Positions 6,866 to 15,235 of a stretch of DNA of 43,000 nt are shown here, one piece after another (the first letter of the stretch is position 1; each line of letters begins with the position of its first letter). Position numbers and translations under genes: made by a program. The notes beneath the pieces are model-generated. The model worked only from the letters and a program-made list of their open reading frames with translations, ran no database searches and was not told the DNA's origin. This DNA is from Candidatus Zixiibacteriota bacterium (lineage in GTDB: Bacteria > Zixibacteria > MSB-5A5 > UBA10806). The DNA is taken from NCBI GenBank assembly GCA_020344055.1, contig CP070813.1:1108548-1151547 (forward strand), written 5' to 3'.

Positions 6866-9022
6866 CTACTCCCCGAACATCCCCGCCTCCGACACAACAC
6901 CGTCCTCCACGTCCATGCCGACGCCGAAATTGCTGGCGCCGTAATGCGGGTCGTCTTTTGCCGGGGAATACCAGGTTTTGTTGTCGCCACACCTGATATT
7001 TGGAACAACTTTATCGCCTTCCTGCTCCCAATCCATATACTTATCGCTTCCGCCGATATCCAGAAGCAAAGCGAACGATTTGGCCAGGGCGTCATAGGGG
7101 GAGAATTTGTTGGGGTTATCGTACGTTTCCCGGTAGGTGGCGGCGCCGAAACCCTGCTGGCCTTTCTGCAGCTGGTAGTAGTCATCACCCCCGGTATCGA
7201 TCAGGAAGGCGTTGGAACGGATCTGCGCGCATCCCAGGGAGATTATCTTCGCCTCGTAATGGTCGTTGCCGCCCCTGTTAAGAAGCAGGGCATTAGTGTA
7301 GTCCCAACCGAACGCTATCCCCGCCCCGGCGGTCTCCCATAATTTGTGCGTATCGTTGCCGCCCTCGTCGACTATGGCGCCGATACAGAAATGCGCCCCG
7401 GAGGCCTGGGTGAAATATACCGATTCGTAGAGATCGTCCCCTTCCCCCTCATAGACCAGCCCGGTGCCGAACCAGTACCCGCACCCCAGCGTCCAGTTGC
7501 CGGAGTAGTAATGATCCTTACCCTTGATATCGATCAACACGCCGAGCCCGCCCGCCCAGGAATGGCCGTCGGAGCCGTCGCCGCGACGACCCATGCCTGC
7601 TCCCTGCGCGGCGTTCACGTTGATCTTATGCTCGGAATGGTAATCGCCGCGATGGGCGACATCCTCGAACGGCTCGGCGGTGTATTTGTCATCCCCCTGG
7701 TAATCGGCACAAACTCCCACTCCCCCCACGCCGCCGAAACCCTGCCCGTCGCCGAAGAGATAGCGGGTATCGTTACCGGATATATCGAAATTCATCCCGA
7801 TCCCGAAATAGCCGCATCCCTGCCCGGAGGTTTCCAGCCTGTAATCGTCGTCACCTTCGACATCAAGTAGAATCCCCATGCCGAACAGCCCGCACCCCTG
7901 CGCCATCTTCACCGCTTTGTATTCGTCCTTGCCCGCGGCGTCCAGAAGTATCCCCGCGCCGAGGATTCCGCACCCCTGCGACGGCAGGTTGGGATTTTCG
8001 TTCATATATTTATCATCACCGCCGCAATCGACCGCCACCGCGATCGGCACTTCATGCGATGACGTTCCCCCCGCGTTTCCGGTGTAGGTATCGTTGCCAC
8101 CCAGATCGACCAGTACGGCACAGTCGGTCCAGGTATGTTTATCGTTTCCAGTGCCGGCAAGTATGATTCGCCCGAACGGCCCGTAATAATCGAATGCGAT
8201 CTTATTCAGATCTTTCGGTTTGGTCTCCAGATAATTCTTCAGCTTCTTCGACGCCGTCTCCGCCGCCTGCGCCGCCTTCATGCAGCCGTAATAGAGCGAA
8301 TGAGCGTCGAGGGTCGAGGCGACATCGTCCACCTCGGGATAATACACCTGCCCGTCCCCCATGGTCTCGGCCATATCCTTGATAGCGTACGTGGCCAACA
8401 GATCCTCTGAATCGATATTGCGTACCGCGATCCTCCGCCACTTGTAGGCGTCGAACACGTTCAGTACAAGCTCGGCCATGATGATCTGCAATTCGAGGGG
8501 AATGTCCTTCAGCTTGGTCTCGATCTCCTCTTTATAATTGGGCCAGTCGGCCTGGCTGCCGAAGGTCATGAAATTGAGCTGTTTCCCTTCAGCCAGATAC
8601 ATCTGCTCGAAGGCATCCAGCATGGGGGCGGTGGAGTCGATCCGCGGAGCCAGGTTTACGGAGTAGTTGCGGAACCCGGTGATTATCCGGTCGACACCGA
8701 GCATGTATGACAGCCGGTGCAGGGAAACGTCGGATGTGTCGTAAAAGACCGGATCGAGATACTGCCTGACCGCGTTGCCCATGGCCTGGGTGTAATGGAT
8801 GGTCTGCAGAGGTTCGGCGAAGAGATCCTTGAAAAACGGCATCACATAGGGGATCTTATCGGGATTGGGAAAACGGTTCCAGTATCCCCTGGGATGATAC
8901 CCCAGGTCGGCCCTGGTAAATCCCACCGAATCGAGCGCGGCGGCGATTCTGTCGACATCATTCTCCTGCCCGAACGTAGATGATGAAAAAATAAGTGCGA
9001 ACATTATAATTTTCCTGATCAC
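6866..9022 (-). CDS. Large secreted protein with G-x-D-x-Y tandem repeats
   Basis: The protein has 718 residues. A signal peptide (1-19) precedes an alpha-rich region (20-280) of unknown type. From about 300 to 662 there are twelve imperfect repeats of about 25-35 residues, each centred on a turn such as GGNDTY, GGDDKY, GKDEY or EGDDLY (308, 334, 364, 390, 416, 442, 500, 527, 554, 584, 611, 657) and often followed by QGCGxFGxGxLLD. The pattern strand-turn(G-D-D-x-Y)-strand suggests a beta-solenoid with an Asp ladder that could bind metal ions. It lacks the GGxGxD nonapeptides of RTX toxins. The start is GTG at 9022, supported by AGGAGG at 9028-9033. It is a single-gene unit, probably exported to the periplasm or surface. 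Function unknown. Confidence 0.75.
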   Translation of the reverse strand: MIRKIIMFALIFSSSTFGQENDVDRIAAALDSVGFTRADLGYHPRGYWNRFPNPDKIPYVMPFFKDLFAEPLQTIHYTQAMGNAVRQYLDPVFYDTSDVSLHRLSYMLGVDRIITGFRNYSVNLAPRIDSTAPMLDAFEQMYLAEGKQLNFMTFGSQADWPNYKEEIETKLKDIPLELQIIMAELVLNVFDAYKWRRIAVRNIDSEDLLATYAIKDMAETMGDGQVYYPEVDDVASTLDAHSLYYGCMKAAQAAETASKKLKNYLETKPKDLNKIAFDYYGPFGRIILAGTGNDKHTWTDCAVLVDLGGNDTYTGNAGGTSSHEVPIAVAVDCGGDDKYMNENPNLPSQGCGILGAGILLDAAGKDEYKAVKMAQGCGLFGMGILLDVEGDDDYRLETSGQGCGYFGIGMNFDISGNDTRYLFGDGQGFGGVGGVGVCADYQGDDKYTAEPFEDVAHRGDYHSEHKINVNAAQGAGMGRRGDGSDGHSWAGGLGVLIDIKGKDHYYSGNWTLGCGYWFGTGLVYEGEGDDLYESVYFTQASGAHFCIGAIVDEGGNDTHKLWETAGAGIAFGWDYTNALLLNRGGNDHYEAKIISLGCAQIRSNAFLIDTGGDDYYQLQKGQQGFGAATYRETYDNPNKFSPYDALAKSFALLLDIGGSDKYMDWEQEGDKVVPNIRCGDNKTWYSPAKDDPHYGASNFGVGMDVEDGVVSEAGMFGE

Positions 9023-9044
9023 ATCAACCTCCTGTCTAATATCT

Positions 9045-9100
9045 GTAGGTCGGGTTCCGAATGAGTCCCGCCATAGCGGGACGAAATGAGAAACCCGACG
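9045..9100. repeat. Nested palindromic repeat (GTAGGTCGGGTT...AACCCGACG)
   Basis: Outer arms GTCGGGTT / AACCCGAC enclose an inner hairpin GTCCCGC / GCGGGAC. It lies just upstream of the repeat-protein gene. A copy without the inner hairpin is at 6215-6239. Confidence 0.7.
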
Positions 9101-9162
9101 TTTAAATTTTATATGTTTATAAAACGGCTTGCACCAAATGTAAAGATGGAATATGATATATG

Positions 9163-9190
9163 GTAGGAGCGTATTGCAATACGCCCCTAC
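9163..9190. repeat. Short palindrome GTAGG(A)GCGTATTG / CAATACGCCCCTAC
   Basis: A near-perfect 28-base inverted repeat with 14-base arms and no loop, with ends GTAGG and CCTAC like the other elements in this window. It lies 22 bases before the nitroreductase start. Confidence 0.7.
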
Positions 9191-9212
9191 GAGAGATAGG
9201 TAAATAATCTAA

Positions 9213-9998
9213 ATGCCCGACATCTTCAAAATACTGAGCTCCCACCGCTCGGTCAGGAAATACAAAGACAAGCCGATTCCGGACGACCTGCTCGACAAAA
9301 TACTCACCTCCGCCCGGCAAGCGCCGACTTCATCGAACCTGCAGGCCTATTCGATTATCGTAATTAAGGATAAAGAGAATAAGAAAACGCTGGCGCATCT
9401 TTGTGGAGATCAGCCCTGGGTGGAATCCTGCCCGGTGTTCCTGGCCATCTGCCCCGATCTTTACCGTCTGCAGAAAGTATGCGAACTACGCAATTACAAA
9501 TCCAACGATAAATATATGGAAATGTTTATCGTCGCTGTCGTCGATACTGCTCTGGTGGCGCAGAATATCGCGGTGGCCGCGGAGGCTTCCGGGCTGGGAG
9601 TTTGCATGATCGGCGGAATCAGGAATAATCCCGATCAAGTCTGCGAATTATTGAGATTACCTCAAAAAGTATTTCCACTGGTGGGGATGTGCCTCGGCTG
9701 GCCCGATCAGGACCCCATGATCAAGCCGAGGCTTATCAAAAACGCCATTATTCATAACGAATATTACGACGACAAGAATTTCGAAAAACTCATAGCCGAA
9801 TACGACGAGATCATAAAAAACACCGGCCTATATGACGGCCCCCGCAGAAAAGTCCCTTCCCCCGACGGCCGCGAGATCCCCGATGATGATTATAGCTGGA
9901 GCGAACACACCTCGCGGAGAATGGCATCGCAGGATCCCACCACGTTGCGAACTCATATGAAAAAATTCCTGCTTGATAGAGGATTCGGGCTGGAATGA
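9213..9998 (+). CDS. Nitroreductase-family FMN oxidoreductase
   Basis: The protein has 261 residues. Nitroreductase-fold enzymes use FMN and NAD(P)H to reduce nitro compounds, quinones or flavins. Visible are the N-terminal FMN motif HRSVRKYKDKPI (11-22), ARQAPTSSNLQ (34-44) and the C-terminal FMN-binding stretch around GLGVCMIGGIRNN, followed by LVGMCLGWPDQ. The arrangement and the C-terminal extension (IPDDDYSWSEHTSRRM) are nearest to the NfsA/Frp (NADPH-dependent) group. A weak ribosome site (TAGG) precedes ATG 9213. It is a single gene flanked by palindromic repeats on both sides. The substrate cannot be told from sequence. Confidence 0.85.
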   Translation: MPDIFKILSSHRSVRKYKDKPIPDDLLDKILTSARQAPTSSNLQAYSIIVIKDKENKKTLAHLCGDQPWVESCPVFLAICPDLYRLQKVCELRNYKSNDKYMEMFIVAVVDTALVAQNIAVAAEASGLGVCMIGGIRNNPDQVCELLRLPQKVFPLVGMCLGWPDQDPMIKPRLIKNAIIHNEYYDDKNFEKLIAEYDEIIKNTGLYDGPRRKVPSPDGREIPDDDYSWSEHTSRRMASQDPTTLRTHMKKFLLDRGFGLE

Positions 9999-10003
9999 CA
10001 ATT

Positions 10004-10069
10004 CGTCGGAGAATAAATCCCCGACCTACGACAGTTATCTTTCAGGAGCCCTGCGGGCTCCTGACCTAC
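10004..10069. repeat. Two palindromic repeats in tandem, each ending GACCTAC
   Basis: 10004-10029 is the reverse-oriented counterpart of 3390-3424 (GTCGGAGAATAAATCCCCGAC core). 10042-10069 has arms TCAGGAGCCC and GGGCTCCTGA and also ends GACCTAC. The shared end but different core marks them as related elements. The second could act as a hairpin between the converging genes. Confidence 0.65.
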
Positions 10070-10077
10070 CGAAAATA

Positions 10078-10767
10078 CTACTCCAATATCTCGTAATCGC
10101 TGAATTTAAACTCGCCGGAAAACCGCACCTTAATTATGCCCAGCACCGCCTTCACGAATCCCGTCATCCGCATTTCTGCAGGCACAAAGAGCCCTCCCTC
10201 CAGGGGCTCGAAATTTATGGCGATCGCAAACTCTTTTAACGCTCCCTCGGGATCGGGAACGACAAAATCGAAACTTCTAACGTAAAAATCCTGGCTGTCG
10301 ATCTCGATGATCCCCACATACTGCCCCTCCTTCGGAGGAGACGCCTTGGGACTCACAGATATTTTATAGGAGTCACCGGTAATTCCGGTCAAGGAAAAAT
10401 TATAGTCCGGATTATCGGGAGATAAAGAAATCTCCTGCTTTTCGCCTTCCGATTTCTTGGATTCGCCCTCCCCCGTCGATGAATAGACCACCTCTCTGGA
10501 TAACTCCTCGTCACCCTGCCTGGTTATTATCGCGATGGTGGTATCGGCTTTCTTGATCGAACCGTCCTTCTCCAGCCGGTTAAATACAGAAGACTGTTCG
10601 AACCTGTATTTCGTAATCGAGAGCAGCGAATCGTTTGCTTCCCCGACCGAGTGAGCCCTGGAAAGAATCTGTTCCAGACTTAATTCTGCAGCCGGTTCAT
10701 CCCGGGGAAGTATATCCGCAGCACTCAAGAGCAGGCCAATTACAATAAACAGACTTATCGTTTTCAT
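10078..10767 (-). CDS. Secreted protein, LolA-like
   Basis: The protein has 229 residues with a signal peptide (about 1-17), then a Glu/Ser-rich stretch and a C-terminal half with alternating strands (YVGIIEIDSQDFYVRSFDFVVP, EGGLFVPAEMRMTGFV, GEFKFSDYEIL). The pattern of a conversion-like statement of residual strands with a final F-x-DYEIL is typical of the periplasmic outer-membrane lipoprotein-sorting (LolA/LolB-fold) superfamily; this is a fold-level guess with no catalytic residue to check. Single gene, converging on the nitroreductase. It has no clear Shine-Dalgarno site beyond GGAAGA. Confidence 0.6.
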   Translation of the reverse strand: MKTISLFIVIGLLLSAADILPRDEPAAELSLEQILSRAHSVGEANDSLLSITKYRFEQSSVFNRLEKDGSIKKADTTIAIITRQGDEELSREVVYSSTGEGESKKSEGEKQEISLSPDNPDYNFSLTGITGDSYKISVSPKASPPKEGQYVGIIEIDSQDFYVRSFDFVVPDPEGALKEFAIAINFEPLEGGLFVPAEMRMTGFVKAVLGIIKVRFSGEFKFSDYEILE

Positions 10768-10895
10768 TTCAGGTTCTTCCTATCCTTCCCATCATCTATT
10801 TTTTCACCAATCCCCAATTATGTCAAGGGTTTTCAACTTGACCGGCGTTATTCGCCGTTATAGTTTGTCGTAAGCTTATACGCACCGGAGAGACA

Positions 10896-12308
10896 ATGAG
10901 CGATCCCGAATTCAATAAAATCACACCCGAAATTTACAAAGCGTTGAAAAATATCGTAGGGGATAAATACATTTTCACTGAAAAATTCGACCTCGAGCCC
11001 TATTCCCACGATGAGACCGAGGACCTGGTGTTTTATCCCGAGGTGGCGGTGCTGCCAGCGTCCACAAAAGATATCTCGGAGATAATGAGTCTTTGCCATG
11101 AGAATAATATTCCGGTTACTACCAGAGGAGGAGGCACAGGTCTTTCGGGAGGGGCTCTGCCGGTTTACGGCGGAGTTATTCTCTCCACCGAAAGACTGAA
11201 CAGGATAATCGAGATCGACACCGAAAACCTGATGGCGGTGGTGGAACCGGGTGTAATCACCCATAACCTGCACCAGGCGGCGGAGGAAAAAGGTTTGTTC
11301 TATCCGGTCGATCCGGCATCCAAGGAATCCTGCACCATCGGCGGCAATATCGCCGAGTGCGCCGGCGGGCCGAGAGCTCTGAAATATGGCGTAACCAAGG
11401 ATTACGTTTACGGGCTGACCTGCGTCCTTCCCGACGGCCGGGTATTCAAGACTGGCGGCAAACTTTTAAAAAACGTTTCGGGGTATAATCTTGCACAATT
11501 AATCGTCGGTTCCGAAGGCACATTATGCATAGCCACGGAAATAATCCTGAAATTGCTTCCTCTTCCGACACACAAACGGACCCTCCTCGCCCCATTCGAT
11601 TCTCTTCAGGACGCCGCAGAGGCTTTAACACAGATATTCATGAAAAAAATAATCCCCTCCGCGGCGGAGTTTATCGAGCAAGCGGCTATCAAAGCGGCCG
11701 AGGATAAATACGAGAAAAAATTCCCTCATTCCGATGCCGTCGCATTGCTTTTGTTCGAAGTTGATGGCGACCGCGAGGACGTCCTTGACGAGCAGGCTGA
11801 GAAGATCGGCGAGATCTGTGTAGAGTATGGCGCCGAGGACGTTTTCGTGGCCGACAACCCCGAAAAGCAGGAGGAGATGTGGCAGATGCGGCGCAATATA
11901 GGCGAGGCGGTAAAATCGATAGCGATTTATAAAGAAGAGGATACTGTCGTTCCCCGCGCCCGGCTGCCGGAGCTGGTGGAGAAGATCTCCGCCATATCGA
12001 AAAAACATGGAATCCTGACCATCTCCTACGGCCATGCCGGCGACGGCAATATCCACTGCAACATCATCAAGAAAGATATTTCCGACGAGGATTGGAACGA
12101 GAAGCTTCCAAAAGTGATCGAGGAGCTGTTCCGGGAGGTGGTGATTTTGGGTGGCTCCATCTCCGGCGAGCACGGTATCGGCTGGGTGCAGAAAAACTAT
12201 CTCCCCATCGCCTTGAGTAAAGTCGAACTGGAGTTGATGAAGAAGATCAAAGAGGTCTTCGACCCCAAAGGTATCCTGAACCCGGGTAAGCTGCTGCCGG
12301 ATTTATAA
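10896..12308 (+). CDS. glcD: FAD-linked oxidase, glycolate oxidase subunit GlcD / D-lactate dehydrogenase type
   Basis: The protein has 470 residues, the normal length for the family. It oxidises a 2-hydroxy acid (glycolate, D-lactate or similar) using FAD and passes electrons to a partner or the quinone pool. FAD-binding PCMH domain: TRGGGTGLSGGA (76-87), SCTIGGNIAECAGG (145-158), VSGYNLAQLIVGSEGTL (194-210). C-terminal FAD-oxidase domain: YGHAGDGNIH (378-387) and SGEHGIGW (423-430), where the His residues belong to the active site. CGGAGAG precedes the ATG. No glcE or glcF (FeS subunit) lies beside it, so the electron partner is elsewhere or the enzyme works alone. Confidence 0.88.
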   Translation: MSDPEFNKITPEIYKALKNIVGDKYIFTEKFDLEPYSHDETEDLVFYPEVAVLPASTKDISEIMSLCHENNIPVTTRGGGTGLSGGALPVYGGVILSTERLNRIIEIDTENLMAVVEPGVITHNLHQAAEEKGLFYPVDPASKESCTIGGNIAECAGGPRALKYGVTKDYVYGLTCVLPDGRVFKTGGKLLKNVSGYNLAQLIVGSEGTLCIATEIILKLLPLPTHKRTLLAPFDSLQDAAEALTQIFMKKIIPSAAEFIEQAAIKAAEDKYEKKFPHSDAVALLLFEVDGDREDVLDEQAEKIGEICVEYGAEDVFVADNPEKQEEMWQMRRNIGEAVKSIAIYKEEDTVVPRARLPELVEKISAISKKHGILTISYGHAGDGNIHCNIIKKDISDEDWNEKLPKVIEELFREVVILGGSISGEHGIGWVQKNYLPIALSKVELELMKKIKEVFDPKGILNPGKLLPDL

Positions 12309-12411
12309 CGATCAAATTACATTTGATATAATTAATATCAAGGTACATTCAGGCAACATTATTCTTATTATACCGTATTACGTTTATAATTAAAAAAACG
12401 GGAGGATCATA

Positions 12412-12810
12412 ATGGGCAACGAAACAGAATCTATCAAAAAGGCGGCGCTGGATTATATCGAGGGGTGGTATTCGGCCAGCCCGGAGCGGATGGAGCGGGC
12501 GTTGCATCCCGAACTCGCCAAAAGAATTGTGCTGAATATTGAAGGGACGGATAATCTGCGAGCCATAACTTCCGAACGATTAGTAGAGGCGGCAAAAAGC
12601 AGAAACGAGGACAAAGAGGCGCTGGATAAAATCGAGTGCGAGATACTGGATGCTCATGGCGACATGGCCTGCGTCAAAACCGTTTGCCCCGATTTTATCG
12701 ACTATATTCATCTGGCGAAATGGGATGGACAGTGGAAAATCATCAATGTTCTCTGGGAATTTACCCCGGAAGGCAGAAAGAGAATGGAAGCGGCGCAAAA
12801 GCAAAAGTAA
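12412..12810 (+). CDS. NTF2-like 'putative lumazine-binding' protein
   Basis: The protein has 132 residues. The order helix (ESIKKAALDYIEGWYSAS), helix (PERMERALHPELAKR), then strands ending MACVKTVCPDFIDYIHLAKWDGQWKIINVLWE is the SnoaL/NTF2-like fold in the form often called putative lumazine-binding. These cone-shaped dimers bind small ligands; members near this one have no proven reaction. GGGAGG 6 bases before the ATG fixes the start. A possible -10 TATAAT lies at 12385-12390, but its -35 is poor. Gene stands alone. Confidence 0.75.
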   Translation: MGNETESIKKAALDYIEGWYSASPERMERALHPELAKRIVLNIEGTDNLRAITSERLVEAAKSRNEDKEALDKIECEILDAHGDMACVKTVCPDFIDYIHLAKWDGQWKIINVLWEFTPEGRKRMEAAQKQK

Positions 12811-12839
12811 AACAGTTGCCGGTATCCTGTCGATATTAC

Positions 12840-12868
12840 TTGACAAAAAATTTCCGCAACATAATAAT
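12840..12868 (+). promoter_or_regulatory. Promoter upstream of the 19-codon ORF
   Basis: TTGACA at 12840-12845 and AATAAT at 12863-12868 are 17 bases apart. The -35 is perfect and the -10 matches 5 of 6. Predicted transcription starts near 12875, about 50 bases ahead of the small ORF and 230 bases ahead of rsgA. Confidence 0.65.
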
Positions 12869-12902
12869 ATCGATTGCGTATCAAACTCAGGCGAACTTTA
12901 AA

Positions 12903-13020
12903 CCCGGAAAGGAGGCTTGTACAGATGATTGTCGTAAATACCGATAATAATCGTACGTCTCGTCTCCGGGTGAGAAGCCGCTGAATTCTTAGTTGGTTTT
13001 TAATATAGATAGCCTTCTCA
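12903..13020 (+). promoter_or_regulatory. Candidate attenuator / structured leader RNA ahead of rsgA
   Basis: CCCGGA (12903-12908) can pair with TCCGGG (12965-12970), closing a loop that contains the ribosome site and start of a 19-codon ORF. Directly after it, TGAGAAG (12971-12977) can pair with CTTCTCA (13014-13020), which is the 5' arm of the terminator at 13011-13038. The two pairings exclude each other, as in transcription attenuators. I matched it against motifs of common riboswitch classes that I know and found none. Regulation of rsgA by it is inference. Confidence 0.4.
12925..12984 (+). CDS. 19-residue Arg-rich small ORF (leader peptide or small protein)
   Basis: The ORF encodes MIVVNTDNNRTSRLRVRSR. 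AAAGGAGG at 12908-12915 lies 9 bases before the ATG, stronger than the site of most genes here. Five of the last ten residues are Arg, written with five different codons (CGT, CGT, CGG, AGA, CGC; four kinds). The ORF has its own promoter (12840-12868), and its end overlaps a segment able to pair with the terminator that follows 26 bases later. It could be an attenuator leader for rsgA, or a stand-alone small message. An RNA element with a chance ORF is the main alternative. Confidence 0.45.
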   Translation: MIVVNTDNNRTSRLRVRSR

Positions 13021-13038
13021 TCGCGAGAAGGCTTTTTT
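13011..13038 (+). terminator. Rho-independent terminator before rsgA
   Basis: AGCCTTCTC (13011-13019) and GAGAAGGCT (13025-13033) form a perfect 9-pair stem with a 5-base loop, followed by a T run. Its position between a promoter/small ORF and rsgA is what suggests attenuation. Confidence 0.85.
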
Positions 13039-13104
13039 ATTGCGCGATACCTAAGTTTTCGCGTAATAACAACACCGGTTTTTTGAAATTGAAAGGTAAT
13101 TACG

Positions 13105-14208
13105 ATGAATTTAATAGATCTGGGCTGGAACGATTTTTTCGAGGCTCATTTTGAATCGATTGATATAAAAGATGTTAAACCCGCCAGGATAGCCGTCCAG
13201 CAGAAAGACAGGTATATCGTCTATTGCGAGAAAGGAGAGCTGCGGGCGGAGATCTCCGGCAAATTCAGGCATAAGGCCCTGTCGAAGGCCGACTACCCCA
13301 CCGTCGGCGACTGGGTGGCCGTTACGGTCAAGCCTGAAGGCGACGGTGCCGTTATTCAATCACTCCTACCCCGGAAAAGCAAATTTTCCCGCAAAGCGGT
13401 ATTGGCCGGCGGCCCTAAGTACGGCGACGGTAAAACCGAGGAGCAGGTGCTCTCCGCCAATGTCGATTCCGCCTTTATCGTTTCCGGCCTCGACGGCGAA
13501 TACAATCTCAGAAGGTTGGAACGGTATGTTGCCGTGGCCTATGACAGCGGTACCTCGCCGGTGGTGCTTCTGAATAAGTCCGATCTCTGCGAAGATGTCG
13601 ATAGCGTTATATCCGAAGTCGAGAGCACCGTGATAGGCGTATCGGTGCATTCCGTAAGCGCCATCATCAAAGATAGTCTTGAAATATTGAAAGACTATCT
13701 GGGAAAAGGCAAAACGGTATCTTTCCTGGGATCGTCGGGTGTCGGCAAATCGACAATTATCAATTCCCTGCTCGGCTACCAACGGCAAAGAACCGGCGAG
13801 GTGCGCGATTACGACGGTAAGGGGCGTCACACCACCACTTACCGGGAGTTGATTGTCCTCCCGGAAGAAGGCATTTTGATCGACACGCCCGGCATGAGGG
13901 AAATCGAGATCTGGGGCGATGAGGAAGGCCTGTCAAAAGCGTTCGATGACATCGATAAACTCACCGCTCAATGCCGTTTCAACGACTGCGGTCACGGAAA
14001 CGAGCCGGGGTGCGCAGTCAAGGAGGCGCTGGATAAAGGAGAACTGGATGCCGATCGCTACCAAAATTACCTGAAACTGCAAAAGGAACTGAGACGGCTG
14101 GCTTTGCGGAAAATGGGAAAGGAAGCTCATTATCAAAAGCTGCAGGGAAGAAAATTCGCCAGCATGGTGAAAGAGGTTAAAAAATTAAAAAACTTTAAGA
14201 GGAAATAA
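13105..14208 (+). CDS. rsgA: Ribosome small-subunit-dependent GTPase RsgA
   Basis: The protein has 367 residues. RsgA (YjeQ) binds the 30S subunit late in assembly and hydrolyses GTP to check or release it. Layout: N-terminal OB fold with YPTVGDWVAV (64-73), then a circularly permuted GTPase with NKSD (157-160) ahead of the P-loop GSSGVGKST (209-217) and DTPG (260-263), and the C-terminal zinc knuckle Cys290-Cys295-His297-Cys303. TTTYREL between is the switch region. AAAGGT precedes the ATG. It lies behind a terminator-bearing leader, so its expression may depend on read-through. The APH-like kinase follows 19 bases later and is probably co-transcribed. Confidence 0.95.
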   Translation: MNLIDLGWNDFFEAHFESIDIKDVKPARIAVQQKDRYIVYCEKGELRAEISGKFRHKALSKADYPTVGDWVAVTVKPEGDGAVIQSLLPRKSKFSRKAVLAGGPKYGDGKTEEQVLSANVDSAFIVSGLDGEYNLRRLERYVAVAYDSGTSPVVLLNKSDLCEDVDSVISEVESTVIGVSVHSVSAIIKDSLEILKDYLGKGKTVSFLGSSGVGKSTIINSLLGYQRQRTGEVRDYDGKGRHTTTYRELIVLPEEGILIDTPGMREIEIWGDEEGLSKAFDDIDKLTAQCRFNDCGHGNEPGCAVKEALDKGELDADRYQNYLKLQKELRRLALRKMGKEAHYQKLQGRKFASMVKEVKKLKNFKRK

Positions 14209-14227
14209 TCCCTAACAGGGCATAAAT

Positions 14228-15226
14228 ATGGACTGCAGAAGCGAACAGCTTTTTGAAAAACATCGCCATTATATACTCGCTAAAGCCGCCGAATTCTACG
14301 CAGTAACAACAAACGACCTGATAAAATTAGGCTCTTTCGAAAGCCTGGTATTCGAGTTCTCCCGCGGCACAGATAATTTTATACTTAAATTGACACACAG
14401 CTTACACCGCAGCCGGGACCAGATCATGGGAGAGGTCGAATGGGTCGATCATCTGAAAAAAAACGGCGTCTCGGTATGCGGGGTAATCCCCTCAAACAAC
14501 GGCAATCCCGTCGAAACCATTGAGATCGAGGATTCCTATTTTATAGCCTACGCGTTTGAAAAGGCGCCCGGGAATCACGCTGAAAAAGGCCAATGGAGCA
14601 ACGATCTGATCCTGGAATGGGGCAGAACGCTGGGACGGATTCACGCCGCCACCGGGGTTTTCAAGCCCAGCCGCGAGTCATACAGGAGATTCCACTGGTA
14701 CGAGGATGATACGTTAAACGCGAAAAAATATATCCCCGCCGATCAGCGAAAAGTGATAAGCAAAATCGAGGATCATAAAAACAAACTCCGTTCATGGCCC
14801 GTGGATGAGAAATCCTATGGCCTGATCCACAGCGACATACACAACTGGAATTTCTACGTTCATAACGGGGGACTGCGCGTTTTCGATACCGACGATTGCC
14901 ATTACAACTGGTTGGCCTATGATATCGGTATACCGCTCTATTACGCCCTGCGCACGGCCGAGATCGGCGATGACAATGTCGAATACGCACGGTACTTCTT
15001 CAAGCTTTTTATGGAAGGTTATAAAAAGGAAAACAAAATCGACCCCGTCTGGATTACCCGCATACCCGATTTCGTGAAATTGAGGGAGATGGACCTGTAT
15101 ATAGTTATCACCAGGGAGGGCATAGCCGACGCCAACGACTGGTGCCGGAGATTCATGAAAGGGCGACGGGAAAAGATTGAAAACGACGTGCCCTTCTTAG
15201 ATCTGGACTTCTCAGAATTCTGTTGA
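14228..15226 (+). CDS. APH-family phosphotransferase (aminoglycoside phosphotransferase fold)
   Basis: The protein has 332 residues. The family phosphorylates small molecules (aminoglycosides, choline, homoserine, sugars) with ATP. Visible motifs: Lys54 in FILKLTH and Glu69 in GEVEW (ATP site), the catalytic loop HSDIHNWNF (201-209) with Asp203 and Asn206/208, and the metal motif DTDD (220-223). The sequence is closest in flavour to the general 'phosphotransferase enzyme family' rather than to resistance enzymes, so an antibiotic role should not be assumed. It follows rsgA by 19 bases. The ribosome site is weak (CAGGG). Confidence 0.8.
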   Translation: MDCRSEQLFEKHRHYILAKAAEFYAVTTNDLIKLGSFESLVFEFSRGTDNFILKLTHSLHRSRDQIMGEVEWVDHLKKNGVSVCGVIPSNNGNPVETIEIEDSYFIAYAFEKAPGNHAEKGQWSNDLILEWGRTLGRIHAATGVFKPSRESYRRFHWYEDDTLNAKKYIPADQRKVISKIEDHKNKLRSWPVDEKSYGLIHSDIHNWNFYVHNGGLRVFDTDDCHYNWLAYDIGIPLYYALRTAEIGDDNVEYARYFFKLFMEGYKKENKIDPVWITRIPDFVKLREMDLYIVITREGIADANDWCRRFMKGRREKIENDVPFLDLDFSEFC

Positions 15227-15235
15227 TTCCGAATA

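Noticed and set aside
7346-7870. Long open frames opposite to the repeat protein
   Set aside because: Repeat-rich, GC-rich codons create mirror frames; no start site, and the translation is low-complexity.
6866-9022. RTX toxin-type repeats in the secreted protein
   Set aside because: Repeats give GGxDxY but not the GGxGxD nonapeptide, and spacing is too long for RTX.
14228-15226. Antibiotic-resistance label for the APH-fold kinase
   Set aside because: Fold motifs are there, but nothing points to an aminoglycoside substrate and there is no mobile context.
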